Below are positions 34,212 to 42,295 of a DNA stretch of 51,559 nt, in pieces. The stretch comes from Saccharospirillum sp040881935. Its GTDB lineage: Bacteria; Pseudomonadota; Gammaproteobacteria; Pseudomonadales; Natronospirillaceae. The notes beneath the pieces were generated by a model. It saw only the letters and a program-made list of their open reading frames with translations, searched no databases and had not been told where the DNA came from. The DNA is taken from positions 1 through 51,559 of the forward strand of contig NZ_JBBECH010000093.1 of assembly GCF_040881935.1 (NCBI RefSeq). The letters are read 5' to 3'. Position 1 is the first letter of the stretch; each line of letters opens with the position of its first letter. A program made the translations under genes and the position numbers.

Positions 34212-35020
34212 CAGTTGCCTCCAAATTGTGGCTTTTCTTTGGCGACGAAGGCTTTGTAGGCGCGTTCGAAATCACGCGTTTGCATGCAAATCGCCTGGGC
34301 CTGGGCTTCGGATTCGATGGCCTGGTCGAGGCTCATCGACCATTCCTGGTTGAGCTGGGTTTTGGTGATACCGTGTGCAAAAGTTGGCCCGTCGCAGAGC
34401 TTTTGGGCGTATTTCAGCGCTTCGGTTTGGATGTCTTCAGCACTAATGATTTGGTTGTAGAAGCCCCAGTTGTGGCCTTCTTCGGCGCTCATGCTGCGAC
34501 CGCTGTAGAGCAGGTCAGCGGCGCGACCCTGGCCAATGATGCGCGGCAGTATGGCGCAGGCGCCCATGTCGCAACCGGCGAGACCAACTTTGGTGAACAG
34601 GAAGGCGGTTTTTGAATCGGGCGTGGCAAAGCGGATGTCCGATGCCATGGCGATGATGGCCCCGGCACCGACGCAGATACCCTCGACCGCGGCGATGATG
34701 GGTTTGTTACAGTGGATCATTGCTTTCACCAGATCCCCGGTCATGCGGGTGAAGGCGAGCAGATCTTTCATCTCCATGCCGACCAGCGGGGCGATGATGT
34801 CGTGAACGTCGCCACCGGAACTGAAGTTGCCGCCGTTGGCGGCAAACACTACGGCGTGAATGTCGTCGGCGTAAGCCAGGTCGCGAAAGGTGTCGCGCAG
34901 TTCGGCGTAGCTTTCGAAGGTGAGCGGGTTTTTGCGCTCGGGCCGATTCAGTTGAATGACGGCGACCGGGCCTTCCGTGCGCCAGAAAAAATGTTTTGGG
35001 GCGTGGTTGGCCATGTTCAT
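34211..35020 (-). CDS. Enoyl-CoA hydratase/isomerase family protein
   Basis: A 269-residue crotonase-fold enzyme: VIQLNRPERKNPLTFESYAE, the oxyanion-hole segment NFSSGGDVHDII, then IAAVEGICVGAGAIIAMASD with a second acidic site in FLFTKVGLAGCDMGACAILP. It is in the group used in benzoate/aminobenzoate beta-oxidation-like routes. GGAGA precedes the ATG by 7 bases. The start overlaps the MarR gene stop by 4 bp (ATGA). Confidence 0.85.
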
Positions 35021-35529
35021 GGGGTGTCTCCCTGGGTATTTGATTCGAGGCTGTCTGGTTCCGGCCCAGCTTCGGTGGGCAGGTGCGCGAACAGTTCATT
35101 CATATGGTGCGTCTCCGTGCTCGACAGCGAGCTGAACAGTTCATCGACCCAGTGTTCGTGTGCCTGGGCCATCTGATGAAATTGTTCGGTGCCAGCCTTG
35201 GTCAGCAGCACCCGGGTCGCTCTGCGGTCGCCCTCAATGGCGATGCGTTCAACCCAGCCATCTTCGACCAGTCGGCTGATAATGCCGGTGACGTTGCCGT
35301 TCGACACTTTCAGTTGCTGCGACAGTTCATTCATTTTCAGCCCGTCCGGGTGACGCGACAGCGCGGCCATAACATCGAAGCGGGGCAGGGTGGTGTTGAA
35401 CTGCAGGCGCAGCCGTTCACGCAATTCCGATTCGACCCGACGGGTGGTGCGCAACAGCCGCAGCCAGAGTCGTAAATGTTCCTTGCTGGTGAGATGCCGG
35501 TTGGGGGTGATGCTGGCTGGTTCACTCAT
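35017..35529 (-). CDS. MarR-family regulator of the aminobenzoate operon
   Basis: About 170 residues. The winged helix reads LKMNELSQQLKVSNGNVTGI, ISRLVEDGWVERIAIEGDRR, ATRVLLTKAG, with recognition helix V-S-N-G-N-V-T-G-I and the wing D-R-R-A-T-R. Its start overlaps the SDR stop by one base, and the gene is inside the operon, so it is probably an aryl-CoA-sensing autoregulator. The perfect 26-bp palindrome at 38855-38880 is the obvious candidate operator; that link is inference. Confidence 0.82.
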   Translation of the reverse strand: MSEPASITPNRHLTSKEHLRLWLRLLRTTRRVESELRERLRLQFNTTLPRFDVMAALSRHPDGLKMNELSQQLKVSNGNVTGIISRLVEDGWVERIAIEGDRRATRVLLTKAGTEQFHQMAQAHEHWVDELFSSLSSTETHHMNELFAHLPTEAGPEPDSLESNTQGDTP

Positions 35530-36290
35530 TACAGTTCCCCTCCCGCAATGGCGATGGCCTGGCCGGTGATCGCCTGGGCGGCGGGGCTGGCGAGCCACAA
35601 AGCGGTGGCAGACACGTCGGCTGGTTGAACCAGACGGCCCTGAGGGTTGGTAGCAGTCAGTTGTGCCCGGGCTTCTGAATCGCTTAGCCCGGTTTTTGCG
35701 CTGATGTTGGCCAGGCTTTCATCGAGCAGGGGGGTTTCGGTGAAGCCCGGGCACAGGGCGTTGACGGTGATGCCCTGTTTGGCGGTCTCCAATGCCAGTG
35801 CGCGGACCAGCCCGATTACGCCGTGTTTGGCGGCGCAGTAGGGCGCTACATAGGGGTAGCCTTTTAGCCCGGCCGTCGACGCGACGGCTAATAATCGGCC
35901 GCCTTCAGTCAGTTTGGTCAGCCCGGCCTGCAGGGTTAAAAACACACCCGTCAGATTCACATCGAGCATGCGTTGCCAGTCTTCCAGGCTGGTTTTGCGC
36001 AGCGGCGCGCTGCTGGCAGCGCCCGCGTTGGCGATGACGATATCGAGCGAATCAATGTCGCTGAACAGGGCTTCAACCGATGCCGCGTCGGTCACGTCGG
36101 TGACTCTGTATTCAATACCGGCGTGTTCGGCCGCTACCTGCTGCAGTTTGGATTCCGTGCGCCCGGCAATGATCACCCGGGCGCCCGCGTTGGCGAAGGC
36201 CAGCGCCAGGTTGGCACCAATGCCGCTTCCGCCACCGGTTATCAGTACCCGTTTGTCAGCGAAGCTGTTGTCTGTCGAAACCGATTGCAT
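35529..36290 (-). CDS. Short-chain dehydrogenase/reductase (3-hydroxyacyl-CoA dehydrogenase type)
   Basis: A 253-residue SDR: the NAD(P) motif TGGGSGIG (about 19-26), NAGAASS, the catalytic Ser in AVASTAG, Tyr-x-x-x-Lys in YCAAKHG, and PGFTETPLL. An acidic/arginine pattern AGRTESKL after strand 2 leaves the cofactor preference open. Placed between the monooxygenase and MarR genes, it likely oxidises a hydroxyacyl-CoA intermediate. It starts 3 bp after the monooxygenase stop. Confidence 0.85.
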   Translation of the reverse strand: MQSVSTDNSFADKRVLITGGGSGIGANLALAFANAGARVIIAGRTESKLQQVAAEHAGIEYRVTDVTDAASVEALFSDIDSLDIVIANAGAASSAPLRKTSLEDWQRMLDVNLTGVFLTLQAGLTKLTEGGRLLAVASTAGLKGYPYVAPYCAAKHGVIGLVRALALETAKQGITVNALCPGFTETPLLDESLANISAKTGLSDSEARAQLTATNPQGRLVQPADVSATALWLASPAAQAITGQAIAIAGGEL

Positions 36291-36293
36291 GGG

Positions 36294-38570
36294 TTAAATC
36301 AGTCCTTCATCGCGTTCGGCCAGGCGCAGCAGTTGATCGCGCCCGGCGTAGTAGGGTTTGGGCCAGGCTTGCTGGTCGTTGCCGATTTTGGCGGCGGCGT
36401 GCAGCGTCCAGTAGGGGTCGGCCAGGTGCGGTCGTGCCAGGCAAACCAGGTCGGCGCGACCGGCTATTAAAATGGAGTTCACATGGTCCGGGTCGTAGAT
36501 GTTGCCCACAGCCATGGTCGGGATCTTCAGGTCGTTGCGGATACGGTCGGCAAAGGGCGTCTGGAACATGCGGCCGTAAACGGGCTTGGCCTGAACTGAG
36601 GTTTGACCGGCCGATACGTCGATCAGGTCGACGCCGATGGTTTTGAATCGGGCCGCTATTTCAACGGCCTCATCCGGGGTGATGCCTTCGTCGCCAACCC
36701 AGTCGTGCGCGGAGATGCGCACCGACAGGGGTTTATCGGCGGGCCAGGCATCGCGTACCGCGGCCACTACTTCAAGCGGGTAACGCATCCGGTTATCGAG
36801 GCTGCCGCCGTATTCATCGGTGCGGTGATTGGTCAGCGGGGTAATAAAGCCCGAGAGCAAATAGCCGTGAGCGGCGTGCACTTCGAGCATGTCGAAGCCC
36901 GCAGCTTCAGCTGAACGGGCGGCCTGTACAAAGGCATCCCGCATCGCATCCATATCGGCGCGGTCCATGGCTTTGGGTACAGCGTTGTTCGCTGACCAGG
37001 GCAGGGCCGAGGCCGCCATAATGGGCCAGTTACCTTCTTTTAACGGGGCGTCCATCGTTTCCCAGCCGAGCTGGGTTGAGCCTTTGGCGCCCGAATGGCC
37101 CAACTGCATACAGATCTTGGCGTCGGTTTCCGAGTGTACAAAATCGGTCAATCGTTTCCAGGCGGCAATTTGGTCGGTGTTGTAAATGCCGGGGCATCCG
37201 GGGGTGATTCGCCCTTCGGGCGTAACGCAGGTCATTTCGGTGTACACCAAACCCGCACCGCCCTTGGCGCGCTCGGCGTAATGCACGAAGTGCCAGTCGG
37301 TCGGGCAGCCATCGACGGCTTTGTATTGCGCCATCGGTGAAACAACAACCCGGTTTTTCAACGTCATGCCGCGTACTTTGTAGGGCGCAAACATGGGTGC
37401 CTGGTCGGTGTCGGCTCCGGCCTGTTGCTGGAACCAGCGCTCCGCCGATTGCAGCCAGGCCGGGTCGCGCAGGCGCAGGTTTTCATGACTGATGCGCTGC
37501 GAGCGGGTGAGCAGGGCGTAATTGAACTGCACCGGATCCAGATCCAGGTAGCGCTCTACCTGCTCAAACCATTCGGTGGAGTTACGCGCGGCTGATTGCA
37601 GGCGTAACACCTGCAGGCGACGCTCGGCTTCATAGCGCTCGAAGGCGGCACTGAGTGTCGGTTCGGATTCAACATAGTCGGCCAGGGCAATGGCCGATTC
37701 CAGCGCCAGCTTGGTGCCAGAGCCGATGGAGAAATGCGCTGTAGCCGAGGCATCGCCCATTAGCACGACGTTTTCGTGGCTCCAGCGTTCGCACAATACT
37801 CGGGGGAAGTTGATCCAGGCCGAGCCGCGAATGTGACGCGCATTGGTCATCAGTTCATGACCGTCCAGGTGGTCGGCAAAAATACGTTCGCAGACTTCAA
37901 TCGACTCATCCTGATTCATCGAGCCAAACCCGAAGGCGTCCCAGGTTGCCTCTGAGCATTCGACGATGAAGGTCGCGGTGTCGTCATCGAACTGATAGGC
38001 GTGCGCCCAGACCCAGCCGTGTTCGGTTTTTTCAAAGATGAAGGTAAAAGCATCGTTAAATTTCTGATGCGTGCCGAGCCAGACAAATTTGCAGGCACGC
38101 ACGTCGATATCGGGTTTGAAAATATCCTCGAAATGCTGGCGTACCTTGGAGTTAATGCCATCGGCCGCGACGACCAGGTCGAAGTCACTCACAAAGGCGT
38201 CGATGTCTTCAAAAGGTGTCTCAAAGTGCAAGGTGATACCCAGTTCCCGAGCGCGTTCTTGCAGCAAAATCAGCAGCTGCATACGGCCGATACCGCAAAA
38301 TCCATGGCCGGTAGACGTGGTGCGCACACCGTTGTGAACAACGGCTATGTCATCCCAGTAGGCAAAATACTCGCGAATTCGTTCGGCACTGACGGCGTCG
38401 TTCTGCGCCAGGTTGTCGAGGGTTTCGTCAGACAACACCACGCCCCAGCCAAACGTATCGTCGGCCCGGTTGCGCTCAAACACCTGAATATCATGATCGG
38501 GGTTACGCAATTTAGCGCTGATGGCAAAATAAAGACCCGCAGGTCCACCACCCAGACAAGCTATTTTCAT
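36294..38570 (-). CDS. abmA: 2-aminobenzoyl-CoA monooxygenase/reductase (FAD monooxygenase fused to OYE-type reductase)
   Basis: A 758-residue two-enzyme fusion. Residues 1-~390 are a class A flavoprotein monooxygenase: KIACLGGGPAGLYFAISAK at the start, DLVVAADGINSKVRQ (DG motif) and VVLMGDASATAHFSIGSG (GD motif). Residues ~395-758 are an Old Yellow Enzyme-type flavin reductase: KNRVVVSPMAQYKAVDG, QLGHSGAKGSTQ, and HAAHGYLLSGFITPLTNHRT. This fusion is the hallmark of the Azoarcus evansii aerobic anthranilate pathway, where it hydroxylates and reduces 2-aminobenzoyl-CoA to a non-aromatic product. The same architecture is also annotated as salicylyl-CoA 5-hydroxylase, so substrate is probable, not certain. 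It is first gene of the operon, with a 285-bp leader to the palindrome. Confidence 0.88.
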   Translation of the reverse strand: MKIACLGGGPAGLYFAISAKLRNPDHDIQVFERNRADDTFGWGVVLSDETLDNLAQNDAVSAERIREYFAYWDDIAVVHNGVRTTSTGHGFCGIGRMQLLILLQERARELGITLHFETPFEDIDAFVSDFDLVVAADGINSKVRQHFEDIFKPDIDVRACKFVWLGTHQKFNDAFTFIFEKTEHGWVWAHAYQFDDDTATFIVECSEATWDAFGFGSMNQDESIEVCERIFADHLDGHELMTNARHIRGSAWINFPRVLCERWSHENVVLMGDASATAHFSIGSGTKLALESAIALADYVESEPTLSAAFERYEAERRLQVLRLQSAARNSTEWFEQVERYLDLDPVQFNYALLTRSQRISHENLRLRDPAWLQSAERWFQQQAGADTDQAPMFAPYKVRGMTLKNRVVVSPMAQYKAVDGCPTDWHFVHYAERAKGGAGLVYTEMTCVTPEGRITPGCPGIYNTDQIAAWKRLTDFVHSETDAKICMQLGHSGAKGSTQLGWETMDAPLKEGNWPIMAASALPWSANNAVPKAMDRADMDAMRDAFVQAARSAEAAGFDMLEVHAAHGYLLSGFITPLTNHRTDEYGGSLDNRMRYPLEVVAAVRDAWPADKPLSVRISAHDWVGDEGITPDEAVEIAARFKTIGVDLIDVSAGQTSVQAKPVYGRMFQTPFADRIRNDLKIPTMAVGNIYDPDHVNSILIAGRADLVCLARPHLADPYWTLHAAAKIGNDQQAWPKPYYAGRDQLLRLAERDEGLI

Positions 38571-38597
38571 TCTTATTGACCTTTAGTGGCTAAGCCC

Positions 38598-38710
38598 ATG
38601 CCCGACACCGGGTATACCTATCCGGGGTCGGCGTGAACCCGTCCATGGGGCCTAGGCCGCAACATCCTTGTTGCGGACTACCCCGGATAGGTACACCCGG
38701 TGCCGGGCAT
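38598..38710 (+). repeat. 113-bp palindromic multi-stem repeat, copy 4
   Basis: ATGCCCG-A-CACCGGGT pairs with ACCCGGTG-C-CGGGCAT, ACCTATCCGGGGT with ACCCCGGATAGGT. The core is nearly identical to copy 3; the hairpin CCGCAACAT/TTGTTGCGG has one change in the loop region. It lies 28 bp upstream of the abmA start, so within its leader. Confidence 0.88.
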
Positions 38711-38754
38711 TCAATTTGTTTCCAACGTCAAACGTTGAATAACTAATGGACGTC

Positions 38755-38824
38755 TGTCTTTGTCTTGCGTCCCTTAATGTCCAACGTCTTTTAATGTGTC
38801 GCGTCTTTCTTGTTCTGCGTCTTT
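38755..38824. repeat. Degenerate ~17-bp tandem repeat in the abm upstream region
   Basis: Units TTAATGTCCAACGTCTT (38774-38790), TTAATGTGTCGCGTCTT (38791-38807) and a looser third copy to 38824, with CGTCTT recurring at 17 and 16 bp; an earlier TTGTCTTGCGTCCC may be a fourth. The rest of the 395-bp gap holds copy 4, a small CAACGT/ACGTTG repeat and the 26-bp palindrome. Confidence 0.55.
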
Positions 38825-38854
38825 CCCTCTAATGTAGTCCTACAAGGAAAGTAT

Positions 38855-38880
38855 TTCAAGCCTAAACGTTTAGGCTTGAA
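38855..38880. promoter_or_regulatory. Perfect 26-bp palindrome, candidate MarR operator
   Basis: Half-site TTCAAGCCTAAAC is followed immediately by its exact reverse complement. It lies between the divergent abmA operon and the formamidase-like gene (86 bp before its ATG), where a dimeric MarR protein could control both. Confidence 0.7.
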
Positions 38881-38965
38881 GAATATGTCCAAAAAGGGCT
38901 TTAATGGCGTCCAAAAGGCGTTCGGGGGTATCCTGAGGCCGTGTTGACATTAACCCGGAGATACC

Positions 38966-39823
38966 ATGCTGTACCGTCAATTTGAAACTCAGGAGGCCAT
39001 CGACCTGGCCTACGATCCCTCGAAAACGGCCGATGGCGCAGCGGCGATGGCGCGATACAAGGCCATGAGTGCAGCCACCATGGCTGACTTAACGGCCCAT
39101 ACCGATGTGCGCTACGGCCAGAGTCTGGCAGAAACGCTCGATCTGTTTCCCGCGAAAACCCCAGGCGCACCGCTGCATGTGTTTTTCCATGGCGGCTACT
39201 GGCGCTCGCTGAGCAACAAGGAGTTCTCCTTTGCGGCACGCGGGCTAGTGGAAGCCGGGGTCAGTGTAGCGGTGGTGAATTATGCGCTCTGCCCCTCAGT
39301 GACAATGGGTGAGCTGGTGCGCCAGTGTCAGGTTTCCCTGCTCTGGCTGGCCGATCATGCCGCCGATTATGGGTACGACCCAGGCCGTATAACGGTGTCC
39401 GGACATTCGGCGGGTGGTCATATAGTGGGTATGTTGCTGTCGACCGACTGGCAGGGGCTTTATGGCCGTTCGCCAAGTCTGATCAAAGGCGTCACGGCCA
39501 TTAGTGGCCTGTTCGATCTGGCGCCCTTTCCCTACTCCTGGCTGCAGCCCAAGCTGCAACTGACCGGCAGGGATGTAATGACGCTGAGCCCGGTGCGTAT
39601 TGAACCGAGGGTGGCATGCCCCGTTAATTTGGTGGTGGGTGCACTGGAGTCCGACGAATTTCATCGGCAGTCCCGGGCTTACCAGGTACACTTGAGTGAG
39701 AGGGATACGCACCGAAAAGTCAGTGTGGAAGCTGTACCCGATTGTGATCATTTCACCGTTATTGACGGCTTGAGTAATGGTTCAGGTCAGGTATTTGACG
39801 CAATTATGCGTCACATTGCATGA
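38966..39823 (+). CDS. Alpha/beta hydrolase, kynurenine formamidase (arylformamidase)-like
   Basis: About 285 residues. The oxyanion motif HVFFHGGYWRSLSNKEFSF and nucleophile elbow TVSGHSAGGHIVG (Ser in GHSAGGH) are those of AFMID-type kynurenine formamidases; Asp in VVGALESDEF and His in PDCDHFTVI complete the triad. The reaction would be N-formylkynurenine to kynurenine plus formate. Kynureninase would then release anthranilate, the substrate of the divergent abm operon. Neither tryptophan dioxygenase nor kynureninase is in this window. TTGACA at 38942-38947 may be a -35 element only if transcription starts within the leader; GGAG precedes the ATG. Confidence 0.75.
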   Translation: MLYRQFETQEAIDLAYDPSKTADGAAAMARYKAMSAATMADLTAHTDVRYGQSLAETLDLFPAKTPGAPLHVFFHGGYWRSLSNKEFSFAARGLVEAGVSVAVVNYALCPSVTMGELVRQCQVSLLWLADHAADYGYDPGRITVSGHSAGGHIVGMLLSTDWQGLYGRSPSLIKGVTAISGLFDLAPFPYSWLQPKLQLTGRDVMTLSPVRIEPRVACPVNLVVGALESDEFHRQSRAYQVHLSERDTHRKVSVEAVPDCDHFTVIDGLSNGSGQVFDAIMRHIA

Positions 39824-39955
39824 TGACCGGTGTGTCTGCCGTATTTTTTCAGCCATGAGTACATAATCTGCATAAATACGACTTCTTGTCGGGTACAGGG
39901 GTTGAAATTACGGTAGGGTATTTGTCCGGTTCTCCCTGAAGAGTGAATACATTCT

Positions 39956-40741
39956 ATGAAATTGAAAATTGTTCTGCCGTTACTGTTTGTCGTTATTGCC
40001 GTGGGAGCCGGGTACGGCTATATGCAATTTCAGGGGTCGACCGAGATAGACCTTGAGGTAGTGCGCATTGGCGTCGATGTGCCTTACCCTCCCTATGAGT
40101 TTCGGGATGCCAATGGTGAGTTGACCGGGTTTGAGATTGATCTGGGGAACGCCACCTGCCGTCGACTGAACATTCAGTGCGAGTGGGTCGTTACGCCCTG
40201 GGATGGCATTATCGATGGCCTGCTGGCCGGTAATTACGACACCATTATGTCGTCGATGTCGATCAATGATGAACGAAAACAGATCGTCGATTTTTCCGAT
40301 GCTTACTATTCCACTCCATCCGTGCTGTTCACCTATCGCACTAGCGGGATTGATTCAGACAGCAAAGGTGCGCTAGGAAGTCAACGGATCGGCGTAATCG
40401 TGAACACCATTCAACACGATTACCTGATCGAGAACTACGGCGATGTGGCCACCATCATGACGTATGAGACCAATGAAGACGTTAATGCGGCATTGCGCAG
40501 CGAGGAAGTGGATGCCGTGTTTCATGACTACCCGCATTGGGAAAGCGAGTTCATGATCGGCGGTAACTACCCGATTCTCGGGAAAGCGCGTCAGCTGGGT
40601 GAGGGTGTTGGCATGGCCTTTCGCCCGGAAGACGATAACCTGCGCCGGTTGTTTAACCAGGGGCTGGATTCAGTTCAGAGTGACGGCACCTATAACCGCA
40701 TCCGTAAAGACTATTTGTTCTTTGACGTCTCGGTCGACTGA
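39956..40741 (+). CDS. Amino-acid-type periplasmic binding protein (SBP_bac_3 family)
   Basis: A 261-residue protein with an uncleaved or signal-anchor-like N-terminal hydrophobic segment (IVLPLLFVVIAVGAGYGYM). A type II binding fold follows: RIGVDVPYPPYEFRDANGEL, TGFEIDLGNATCRRLNI, MSSMSINDERKQIVDFSDAY and DAVFHDYPHWESEF. The D-x-P-Y-P-P-Y-E-F and F-S-x-x-Y-Y motifs are typical of cationic/polar amino acid binding proteins. No permease or ATPase is adjacent, so it is an orphan or works with a distant transporter. A long hairpin (40772-40839) follows the stop. Confidence 0.82.
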   Translation: MKLKIVLPLLFVVIAVGAGYGYMQFQGSTEIDLEVVRIGVDVPYPPYEFRDANGELTGFEIDLGNATCRRLNIQCEWVVTPWDGIIDGLLAGNYDTIMSSMSINDERKQIVDFSDAYYSTPSVLFTYRTSGIDSDSKGALGSQRIGVIVNTIQHDYLIENYGDVATIMTYETNEDVNAALRSEEVDAVFHDYPHWESEFMIGGNYPILGKARQLGEGVGMAFRPEDDNLRRLFNQGLDSVQSDGTYNRIRKDYLFFDVSVD

Positions 40742-40771
40742 GTGTCTCGCCGGTAGTCGACTATCTCCTCA

Positions 40772-40839
40772 AGTTTCGGAGTTCGGTGTGGCTGGGTGGC
40801 ATTCGTCCGCTGCTTATTGCCTCAGCGAACTCCGAAACT
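40772..40839 (+). terminator. Long hairpin after the binding-protein gene
   Basis: AGTTTCGGAGTTCG (40772-40785) pairs perfectly over 14 bp with CGAACTCCGAAACT (40826-40839), loop 40 nt. The arms resemble the outermost arms flanking repeat copy 3 (AGTTCCGGAGTTCGG), so this may be a repeat that has lost its 113-bp core. No U-run follows. Confidence 0.6.
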
Positions 40840-40877
40840 CGCGTTAGGTACGCGTAGTTAACCAGGAGTAAAAGGGA

Positions 40878-42041
40878 TCAGGGTGCAGGGGGTGAAACCC
40901 GAAGTATCCGTCCGCTATCAGTACTGAGATAAAGGTAACCACGGTGGTCTTCAGTCACCGCCCGGATACGTTCCCCCAGGTCTTCCAGCAAACGATCCTC
41001 GTCGCCGATGGTGCCCTGCGCATCAACTGCAATGTGATTCAAATGTGTCAGCACCAAAGCGCCGGCAAACAAATGACCTTGCCATTCAGGAAAAGCCTCG
41101 CCCCGGTAAACCCAAAGGCTACCCGGCGCGATGGACGGCACATACACCTTCACCGGGTCGACATAGCCCGGCAATGATTCCGCCTCACCCACATTGACCG
41201 GCCCCCAGTATTCCCGACCATGAGAAACAATGGGCCAGCCATAATTTGCCCCGGGCTCAATAACGTTGATCTCATCACCACCACGCGGACCATGTTCAAT
41301 TTCCCAGAGAATGTCCCGCTCAGAGTCATACGTTAGCCCCTGAGGGTTACGATGACCCAGACTCCAGATCTCATCCGGAATGTCCGGGTTATCCACAAAG
41401 GGGTTGTCGTCCGGTACCTGGCCATCCATGTGAAGCCGCATAATAGACGAAGCATGGTTGCTAAAATCCTGACCGTTATTCCGATCACCCCGGTCGCCCA
41501 CACCGAAATAAACATAGCCTTCGTCGTCAAAAGTGACCCGGCTGCCGAAATGCTGGCCGGCAGAGGAGGCTGAATCAGTGACCAGCAGATCTTCCCAGTC
41601 GGTTAGTCGCTGATTGTCTTCTGACAACACGGCCCGTGCCAGAGTAGTGGCTGCTTCATCGCCGATGCTCTTGCTATAGGTAATGTACAGGGTTCGGTCG
41701 GCAGCGAACTCAGGGCTGGTTTGCACATCAAGCAAGCCACCCTGGCCCCGGGTGACAATGTCATCGGGTAGGCCGTTTATTTCGGAACGTTCGTCGGACC
41801 CTGTGTCGAGCAACCAGAGCTGGCCGCCACGCTCGGTAATGATCATTTCCGTGTCGGAAATGAAGGCCAGGCCCCAGGGGGTGCCGAAGCCACTGGCGAC
41901 TTCTTCGACCTGGTAGTCGTGGCCAAGGCTGGAGCCTTCGGACAGGCTTTCTGCCAAGCTGAAGGATGCAAGTAGAAGCAAGCTCGAAAGAAAGAAAAAA
42001 GCAGATCGGGTTGTGCTACAAAGTCGATTTGTCTTGTGCAT
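40878..42041 (-). CDS. PQQ-dependent sugar dehydrogenase (GSDH/Asd-type), exported
   Basis: About 387 residues with a signal peptide (FFFLSSLLLLASFSLAES). A six-bladed beta-propeller of the soluble glucose/sorbosone dehydrogenase family follows: VASGFGTPWGLAFISDTEMI, ITERGGQLWLLD, GQGGLLDVQTSPEF, GVGDRGDRNN, LGHRNPQGLTYD, EHGPRGGDEINVIEPGANYG. The His, Asp and Arg in these blocks are the PQQ and substrate contacts of YliI/GSDH homologues. ATG 42041 follows GGGGA by 7 bases; a longer frame upstream passes through repeat copy 5 and is rejected. Oxidises aldoses in the periplasm, if PQQ is available. Confidence 0.87.
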   Translation of the reverse strand: MHKTNRLCSTTRSAFFFLSSLLLLASFSLAESLSEGSSLGHDYQVEEVASGFGTPWGLAFISDTEMIITERGGQLWLLDTGSDERSEINGLPDDIVTRGQGGLLDVQTSPEFAADRTLYITYSKSIGDEAATTLARAVLSEDNQRLTDWEDLLVTDSASSAGQHFGSRVTFDDEGYVYFGVGDRGDRNNGQDFSNHASSIMRLHMDGQVPDDNPFVDNPDIPDEIWSLGHRNPQGLTYDSERDILWEIEHGPRGGDEINVIEPGANYGWPIVSHGREYWGPVNVGEAESLPGYVDPVKVYVPSIAPGSLWVYRGEAFPEWQGHLFAGALVLTHLNHIAVDAQGTIGDEDRLLEDLGERIRAVTEDHRGYLYLSTDSGRILRVSPPAP

Positions 42042-42104
42042 TGTCATTCCCCACATTTCATACCTAGGTTTACGGACCGGATGTCGATGTGAGCACCATG
42101 TGGA

Positions 42105-42217
42105 GTGCAGGCTGCCGGGCACGTGTATCCGGGGTAGTCCGCAGCAGGGATGCTGCGGCCTAGGCTCCATGGAAGGATCTACGCCGACCCCGGATAGACG
42201 TGCCCGGCGGTCTGCAC
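42105..42217 (-). repeat. 113-bp palindromic multi-stem repeat, copy 5 (inverted)
   Basis: Reverse orientation of the family. GTGCAG/CTGCAC at the ends, GCCGGGCACGT pairs with ACGTGCCCGGC, ATCCGGGGT with ACCCCGGAT, inner hairpin CCGCAGCA/TGCTGCGG around GGGA. It sits in the divergent gap between the sugar dehydrogenase and the SNF-like transporter. Confidence 0.87.
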
Positions 42218-42295
42218 GAATCCTGATGCAAATTAACAGCAACCACCTATCTTTACGCAATCTGACTGTAGGCGGTTTCAAGGTATACTGCGCGA

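Noticed and set aside
42042..42281. N-terminal extension of the sugar dehydrogenase
   Set aside because: The extension runs through repeat copy 5; a signal peptide and GGGGA ribosome site define the start at 42041.
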